This document shows, piece after piece, positions 7,243-7,658 of a stretch of DNA of 7,658 nt; positions within the stretch are counted from its first letter, which is position 1; each line of letters begins with the position of its first letter. The stretch is taken from assembly GCA_041624375.1 (NCBI GenBank), contig JBFJVD010000147.1, positions 1-7,658 on the forward strand, given 5' to 3'. The position numbers and the translations under genes were made by a program. The notes beneath the pieces were generated by a model, which did no database searches, was not told the origin of the DNA, and saw only the letters and a list, made by a program, of their open reading frames with translations. The DNA is from JBFJVD01 sp041624375. GTDB taxonomy: Bacteria > Chloroflexota > Anaerolineae > Anaerolineales > E44-bin32.

Positions 7243-7612
7243 CCCATTCCTCATCGGGTGGGTACGATTCCAGGACCTCATAGGCGCTCAAGGTGACCAT
7301 ATCCGGCGGCCGATCAAGGAGCGGCGCCAGGAGGGCTTCCCAGGCCTTCCAGCGCTCCGGATACTGGTCGGGCGCCTTGGGCGCATCCGGCGGCCCCCAG
7401 AGAGCCTCCCAGGCCACCCGGCTTTCGTATTCCCACAAGGCGGCCAACTGACCCCGCCGCTCTCCCTTTATTCCCTGGAGCATCCGGGCCGCACGCAATC
7501 CAGATATCGCAAACAGGCGCTGCTGCAAAGCAGACCGGAAGGCCTCGCGTAGCTGAGCAGGCGTAGCCCCGGGCCGGAGTTGGTAGCGATGAATGCTGAT
7601 CAGGCCCGGCAT
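7235..7612 (-). CDS. Small dimeric alpha/beta-barrel (ABM/NIPSNAP-like) protein
   Basis: This 125-residue soluble protein has no signal peptide. It starts with a beta-strand LISIHRYQL (4-12), then the helix TPAQLREAFRSALQQRL (17-33), a strand region LRAARMLQGIKG (39-50), the strand QLAALWEY (55-62), a Trp-rich helix (WEALWG, about 68-73; WKAWEALL, about 87-94) and a last strand MVTLSAYEVL (105-114). This beta-alpha-beta-beta-alpha-beta order is that of the dimeric ferredoxin-like barrel superfamily (antibiotic monooxygenase, NIPSNAP, EthD-like). No catalytic residue set is obvious, so an enzymatic role is uncertain; it could bind a small ligand. The start is secure: AGGAGG lies six bases before the ATG. 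Its end overlaps the start of the DUF89 phosphatase gene, which suggests coupled expression and possibly a shared substrate. Confidence 0.72.
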   Translation of the reverse strand: MPGLISIHRYQLRPGATPAQLREAFRSALQQRLFAISGLRAARMLQGIKGERRGQLAALWEYESRVAWEALWGPPDAPKAPDQYPERWKAWEALLAPLLDRPPDMVTLSAYEVLESYPPDEEWGD

Positions 7613-7618
7613 ATTGTT

Positions 7619-7624
7619 CCTCCT
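7619..7624 (-). promoter_or_regulatory. Consensus Shine-Dalgarno site of the small barrel protein
   Basis: On the minus strand AGGAGG sits six bases before the ATG at 7612, a full match to the anti-SD complement. The remaining bases to the right edge (7625-7658) show no gene, and the promoter is probably outside the window. Confidence 0.85.
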
Positions 7625-7658
7625 GCGTACTGATCCCTCAAAAGCTAATGGCCTGAGA

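Noticed and set aside
6081..7552. Plus-strand frames opposite the DUF89 and barrel genes (for example 6097-6651 and 7064-7552)
   Set aside because: They are antisense to a protein with an intact DUF89 metal site and to a small gene with a consensus Shine-Dalgarno; no coding signature was seen.

Overview
The window is high-GC, gene-dense bacterial DNA with tightly packed genes, good Shine-Dalgarno sites and no RNA genes, insertion sequences or CRISPR. It carries six intact genes and one gene cut by the left edge. The exosortase/glycosyltransferase set is of the XrtG type, and the left-edge gene fuses a GT-C-like membrane domain to a YfhO-like tail. I would guess Chloroflexota (Anaerolineae-like) or a similar environmental lineage, but nothing here proves the phylum.

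Right-to-left operon (about 5047 down to 1, minus strand). In transcription order it holds four genes. (1) A small secreted protein with a signal peptide, a beta-rich middle and a C-terminal VPTLGW / transmembrane / RRR sorting-type tail. (2) An exosortase of the XrtG type with Cys98, Arg140 and His160, whose ATG overlaps the previous stop as ATGA. (3) A membrane family 2 glycosyltransferase resembling the exosortase-G-associated enzyme, 13 nt downstream. (4) A large polytopic GT-C-like membrane protein with a soluble C-terminal half, which starts 100 nt inside the glycosyltransferase gene and runs off the left edge. My reading is a self-contained sort-and-glycosylate system: the exosortase would process the neighbouring small protein, and the two glycosyltransferase-type proteins would make or transfer a glycan onto it or onto a surface polymer. 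The dedicated substrate encoded directly before the sortase is the most interesting feature of the window.

Centre (5048-6018). A short divergent intergenic region separates the operon from a plus-strand aldo/keto reductase with an intact catalytic tetrad and a very strong ribosome binding site.

Right side (6007-7612, minus strand). A two-gene unit encodes a small dimeric alpha/beta-barrel-like protein followed, with overlapping reading frames, by a DUF89/ARMT1-like metal-dependent phosphatase. The phosphatase gene and the reductase gene converge and overlap by 12 bp at their stops. With the reductase this could be a small metabolite-repair neighbourhood, but that is inference.
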